Part shown: positions 60,812 to 64,000 of the stretch, piece by piece
Layout of the letters: each line of letters starts with the position of its first letter
Numbering within the stretch: position 1 is the stretch's first letter
From: Streptomyces sp. WP-1
GTDB lineage: Bacteria > Actinomycetota > Actinomycetes > Streptomycetales > Streptomycetaceae
Direction of reading: 5' to 3'
NCBI RefSeq assembly: GCF_030450125.1
Contig: NZ_CP123923.1
Coordinates: 496,001 to 560,000, forward strand
Length of the DNA: 64,000 nucleotides
The notes under the pieces: generated by a model
The model's database searches: none
What the model was told of the DNA's origin: nothing
What the model saw: only the letters and a program-made list of their open reading frames with translations
Position numbers and translations under genes: made by a program

Positions 60812-61093
60812 ATGAGCAACCCACCGAGCGTGAACAGCTATGTCGACCGGGTCACCGCGGGACCCGGCGGGGCGATGACGGACGAGGCCGGCGTCATCAC
60901 CGGCGATCTCACCGTGGCGACGATCCTGCGGTCCGACGGCCGCAGCGCGCGCGTCGCCGTCCAGCACTTCGGCGGTGACACCTGGTACACCCTCACCGGC
61001 AGTCCGGCGCCCGTCCCCGAGGGGCGGCTCGCCGCCTATCACCGGGATCTGCTGGGCCGTATCCGCCGAGGTGGCGGCACCCGAGCGACCTGA
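60812..61093 (+). CDS. Hypothetical protein (93 aa)
   Basis: The ATG at 60812 is preceded by GCGGCC and no strong ribosome site. The sequence (SVNSYVDRVTAGPGGAMTDE to VQHFGGDTWYTLTGSPAPVP) has mixed alpha/beta composition without a recognised family. It lies between the GCS2-type gene and the chitinase. Confidence 0.6.
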   Translation: MSNPPSVNSYVDRVTAGPGGAMTDEAGVITGDLTVATILRSDGRSARVAVQHFGGDTWYTLTGSPAPVPEGRLAAYHRDLLGRIRRGGGTRAT

Positions 61094-61166
61094 CCGGCAG
61101 TCAGTTCCGGTGGGCGAGCGAACAGTTGATTCTTTCATGAACACGCAAAAAGGCGGCTCCCGCACC

Positions 61167-61206
61167 TTGACCGGGGTTTGGTCCAGACCAATTATGGCCT
61201 AGACCA
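61167..61206 (+). promoter_or_regulatory. Chitinase promoter with two DasR-type dre sites
   Basis: TGGTCCAGACCA (61179-61190) and TGGCCTAGACCA (61195-61206) are tandem 12-bp sites 4 bp apart, closely matching the DasR-responsive element (TGGTCTAGACCA). The -35 box TTGACC (61167-61172) and the -10 AATTAT (61190-61195) are 17 bp apart, so both sites overlap the core promoter. This is the classical layout of streptomycete chitinase promoters, repressed by DasR and released by glucosamine-6-phosphate. Confidence 0.88.
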
Positions 61207-61278
61207 GTTAGCCCGGCCGGGCCCTACCGTGCGCCACCCCCGCTCGATCGACTGTCGTTCGCCAACCGGGAGTACCCG

Positions 61279-63033
61279 ATGACACGTCCGAGATCCGTAC
61301 GCGCCCTGCTCACCGGCGTGGCCACCCTGGCCGCGTCCGCGGGGCTGGCCCTGGGGATCGGGGGCACCGCGCACGCGGCGACCCCGCTGCCCGCGCATGT
61401 CTTCGCCCCCTATTTCGAGGCCTACAACGGCGACAGCCCCGCCGCGCTCGCCCAGTCCTCCGGCGCCAAGTACCTCACCATGGCGTTCATCCAGACCGAG
61501 AAGAAGGGATCCTGCACGCCCTACTGGGACGGTGACACCAGCACCCCCATCTCCTCCTCGGTCTACGGCTCCGACTTCGGCACCATCCGCTCGCGCGGCG
61601 GCGACGTCATCCCCTCGCTCGGCGGATACGCCGCCGACAACGGCGGCACCGAGATAGCCGACAGCTGCACCGACGTCGACTCCATCGCCGCCGCGTACGA
61701 GAAGATCATCACCACGTACGACGTCTCCCGGCTCGACATGGACGTCGAGGACAACTCACTGACCAACCAGGCCGGCATCGACCGCCGCAACCAGGCGATC
61801 AAGAAGGTCCAGGACTGGGCCGCCGCCAACGGGCGCTCGGTGCAGTTCTCGTACACCCTGCCCACCACCACGAGCGGGCTCGCCGACAGCGGGCTCGCGG
61901 TGCTGCGCAGCGCCAAGAACGCGGGCGCCAAGGTGGACGTCGTCAACCTCATGACGTTCGACTACTACGACGGCGCCACCCACCACATGGCCACCGACAC
62001 CCAGACGGCCGCGACCGGGCTGCACGACCAGCTCGCCTCGCTGTACCCGAACCTGTCGGACAGCCAGCTGTGGAACATGATCGGCGTCACCGAGATGCCC
62101 GGCATCGACGACTACGGCGCGGCCGAGACCTTCACCACCGCCGACGCCACATCGGTGTACAACTGGGCGGTCTCCAAGGGCCTGAACACCCTGTCCTTCT
62201 GGGCGCTCCAGCGCGACAACGGCGGCTGCCCCGGCACCGGCGGCTCCGACAGCTGCTCGGGCATCAGCCAGGACACCTGGTACTTCACGCACACCTTCGC
62301 GCCGTTCTCGGGCGGTACGACCACCCCGCCGGCCAACGACTTCTCGGTCTCCCTCTCCCCCGCCACCGCCGCCCTCGACCCCGGCACCGCCACGACGGCG
62401 ACCGTGAAGACGTCGGTGACCTCGGGCAGCGCCCAGTCCGTCGACCTGGCGGTCAGCGGCGCGCCGAGCGGGGTGACGGCGACGCTGAGCCCCACCTCGG
62501 TCACCGCGGGCGGCAGTTCCACGCTCACCGTGAAGACGGCCGCCTCCACCGCGCCGGGCACCTACTCGCTGACCGTCACCGGCACGGCGGGCGCGGCCAC
62601 GCACAGCTCGACCTTCAGCCTCACCGTGAACGGGTCCGGCGGCGGCACCCCGACGGCGCCGGCCAACGGTGACTTCGAGAGCGGTTCGCTGTCGCCCTGG
62701 ACCTGCGACAGCGGGGCATCCGTGGTCACCTCCCCGGCGCACGGCGGCAGCCACGCCCTGAAGACCGCGCCGACCTCCTCGGCGACCGGCCAGTGCGCCC
62801 AGACCCTCACCCTCAAGCCCAACACCTCGTACTCGCTCAGCGGCTGGGTGCAGGGGTCGTACGCCTACCTCGGTGTCAGCGGTGGGGCGACGGCCAGCAC
62901 CTGGACCTCCGCCACCGCCTGGCAGAAGCTGACGGTGCCGTTCACCACCGGCTCCTCCGGCACGGTCACCGTGTATGTGCACGGCTGGTACGGCCAGGGC
63001 ACGGTCTACGCGGACGACCTCGCCGTCTCCTGA
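61279..63033 (+). CDS. Secreted GH18 chitinase with Ig-like and C-terminal carbohydrate-binding domains
   Basis: 584 residues. A Sec signal peptide (residues 1-36) is followed by a GH18 TIM barrel (~40-335). The catalytic strand is [10 protein letters not shown]: the D-x-D-x-E part of the GH18 motif is present, with the first Asp of DGxDxDxE replaced by Ser. Next come an Ig-like linker domain (~352-456, [20 protein letters not shown]) and a CenC-type carbohydrate-binding module (~465-584, [20 protein letters not shown]). It should hydrolyse chitin outside the cell. Two dre sites in its promoter and a terminator hairpin after the stop frame a single-gene unit. Confidence 0.95.
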   Translation: MTRPRSVRALLTGVATLAASAGLALGIGGTAHAATPLPAHVFAPYFEAYNGDSPAALAQSSGAKYLTMAFIQTEKKGSCTPYWDGDTSTPISSSVYGSDFGTIRSRGGDVIPSLGGYAADNGGTEIADSCTDVDSIAAAYEKIITTYDVSRLDMDVEDNSLTNQAGIDRRNQAIKKVQDWAAANGRSVQFSYTLPTTTSGLADSGLAVLRSAKNAGAKVDVVNLMTFDYYDGATHHMATDTQTAATGLHDQLASLYPNLSDSQLWNMIGVTEMPGIDDYGAAETFTTADATSVYNWAVSKGLNTLSFWALQRDNGGCPGTGGSDSCSGISQDTWYFTHTFAPFSGGTTTPPANDFSVSLSPATAALDPGTATTATVKTSVTSGSAQSVDLAVSGAPSGVTATLSPTSVTAGGSSTLTVKTAASTAPGTYSLTVTGTAGAATHSSTFSLTVNGSGGGTPTAPANGDFESGSLSPWTCDSGASVVTSPAHGGSHALKTAPTSSATGQCAQTLTLKPNTSYSLSGWVQGSYAYLGVSGGATASTWTSATAWQKLTVPFTTGSSGTVTVYVHGWYGQGTVYADDLAVS

Positions 63034-63048
63034 CCCGTCCCTGCGGCT

Positions 63049-63080
63049 GGGCCCGTCCGGTGAGCGCACCGGGTGGGCCC
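63049..63080 (+). terminator. Hairpin after the chitinase gene
   Basis: GGGCCC-GT-CCGGTG pairs with CACCGG-GT-GGGCCC around an AGCG loop, with only the central GT/GT mismatched. It begins 16 bp past the stop. Confidence 0.85.
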
Positions 63081-63181
63081 GGCCGTCGTTGCCGCCCCGC
63101 CACGCGGTGATCTTCCGCGGTCTGAGAGAGGCTGTGGGTGAGACTCCTCGGGAAGCATGACCGCAGGCAGGAGAGACGGCC

Positions 63182-64000
63182 GTGATCGAACTGGCCGCGG
63201 CGTTCGCCGTCGCGGGCGCGGCGAGCAACGCCGTCGGCACCGCGTTCCAGCGCAAGGCCGCCGCCGCGAGCAGTCGCGGCGGGATCCGGCTGCTCGCGGA
63301 GCTGGTGCGCCGGCCGTTCTGGATGATCGGCATGGCCGGTGTGATCTGCGCGGCCCTGTTCCAGAGTCTGGCGCTGGTCAACGGGCCGCTGGCGCTGGTC
63401 CAGCCGCTGTTCATCCTGGAGCTGCCCTTCGCGCTGCTGGTCGCCGCCCCGCTGATGCACCGGCGGCTGCCGCCCTCGGGCTGGTGGGGCGTCGCGAGCT
63501 GTGTGGCGGGGCTCGCCGTGCTGCTGATCGCGGCCGCACCGCACGGCGCGCTCGACCAGGCGCCGCTCACCCGGTGGATCCCGGCGCTGTGTCTGTGCGT
63601 CGGTGTCATGGCCGGTACCGTGCTCCTCGCCGCCCCGGGACGCCCGGCGGCCCGGCGCGCCGCGCTGCTGGCGGCCGCTTCCGCCACGGGCAACGCGCTG
63701 ACCGCGGCGCTGCTGAAGTCGGCCTCGGGCACCTTCGCCGACGAGGGGTTCCTGGCGTTCCTGCGGTCGTGGCAGACGTACGGCTTCGCGCTCGCCGGGG
63801 TGGCCGCCGTCCTGCTGCTGGAGAACGCGCTCCAGGCGGGCCCGCTGGCCGCCGCCCAGCCCGCGCTGACCATCGGTGACGCGGTGGTGAGCCTGGCCCT
63901 CGGCATCGCGCTGTTCCACGAGCGGATCCGTACGGGCTGGTGGCTGGCGCCGGAGGTGTGCGGGGCGCTGATGATCGTCGCGGGCGTGCTGGTGCTGAGC
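63182..64000 (+). CDS. DMT-superfamily-like membrane protein (3' end outside window)
   Basis: At least 273 codons with about nine or ten membrane segments (for example AAAFAVAGAASNAVGTAFQ, GMAGVICAALFQSLALVNGP and LAGVAAVLLLENALQAGPLA). The pattern of alternating helices with Pro/Gly-rich turns fits EamA/DMT-type transporters of the 'DMT family' annotated in streptomycetes. The start is GTG at 63182 with GGAGAG upstream. It runs off the right edge. The cargo is unknown. Confidence 0.8.
   Translation, partial: MIELAAAFAVAGAASNAVGTAFQRKAAAASSRGGIRLLAELVRRPFWMIGMAGVICAALFQSLALVNGPLALVQPLFILELPFALLVAAPLMHRRLPPSGWWGVASCVAGLAVLLIAAAPHGALDQAPLTRWIPALCLCVGVMAGTVLLAAPGRPAARRAALLAAASATGNALTAALLKSASGTFADEGFLAFLRSWQTYGFALAGVAAVLLLENALQAGPLAAAQPALTIGDAVVSLALGIALFHERIRTGWWLAPEVCGALMIVAGVLVLS

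Overview
The window is high-GC actinobacterial chromosome, almost certainly Streptomyces. The support is about 70% GC or more with strongly GC-biased third codon positions, many GTG starts and ATGA-type overlaps, a DasR-type chitinase promoter, a CsoR-type copper operator, an IcmF-type fused mutase, DUF6153 and other Streptomyces-typical families. Only partial genes lie at the two ends (a double-TetR regulator at the left, a DMT-type membrane protein at the right). There is no rRNA, CRISPR array, insertion sequence or prophage; the only tRNA-like sequence is abnormal.

Layout. 1-5.7 kb: acyl-CoA catabolism, with a TetR protein carrying two TetR domains, an LCAD-like acyl-CoA dehydrogenase and a divergent fused isobutyryl-CoA mutase (IcmF), with a palindromic operator candidate between the last two. 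5.7-8.1 kb: a copper operon (DUF6153 protein plus multicopper oxidase) behind a CsoR-like palindrome. 8.1-14.4 kb: the most unusual segment. It holds gene remnants, a glutamine-dependent asparagine-synthetase-family enzyme, a small secreted peptide with three DNNWP repeats, a Fur-family repressor, a LuxR-type regulator, a SAM methyltransferase and a broken GNAT gene. 14.4-18 kb: a BlaI/M56 sensor pair, a tiny hydrophobic protein fully overlapped by an antisense ORF, and a protein with about eleven 11-residue repeats. 18-28.3 kb: an SDR behind a MerR-type leaderless promoter, a truncated O-methyltransferase, a MarR/MFS pair whose transporter carries three carboxypeptidase-regulatory-like domains, a tandem GNAT, and a secreted serine hydrolase coupled to a secreted TAP-like peptidase.

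28.3-43 kb: a tRNA-Ser-like sequence with an oversized anticodon region, a beta-phosphoglucomutase/GH65 phosphorylase pair, a GH16-like/PIG-L deacetylase pair, an Imm-5-like protein, a P-type Mg2+ ATPase, a CtaG-like protein, an XRE-cupin regulator divergent from a GNAT, a ClC channel and an alpha/beta hydrolase. 43-51 kb: a Gre-like factor, a ClpC-like ATPase behind a DyP peroxidase, a FlK-like thioesterase, a degenerate Nudix protein, then a glycerolipid block (diacylglycerol-kinase-like, alkyl-DHAP-synthase-like flavoenzyme, TetR, GlpD). 53-64 kb: a WGR/beta-propeller protein, a PLP dehydratase with a DauR-like regulator, an ABC exporter, a GCS2-type ligase, a GH18 chitinase with two dre sites, and the DMT protein.

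Functional themes are acyl-CoA and glycerolipid turnover, copper handling, sugar and chitin catabolism, and secretion or efflux. The best candidate for an undescribed system is 8.6-13.8 kb: an amidotransferase-type enzyme beside a Trp/Asn repeat peptide, flanked by metal-responsive and LuxR-type regulators and a methyltransferase. The functional link among those genes is inference from proximity only.
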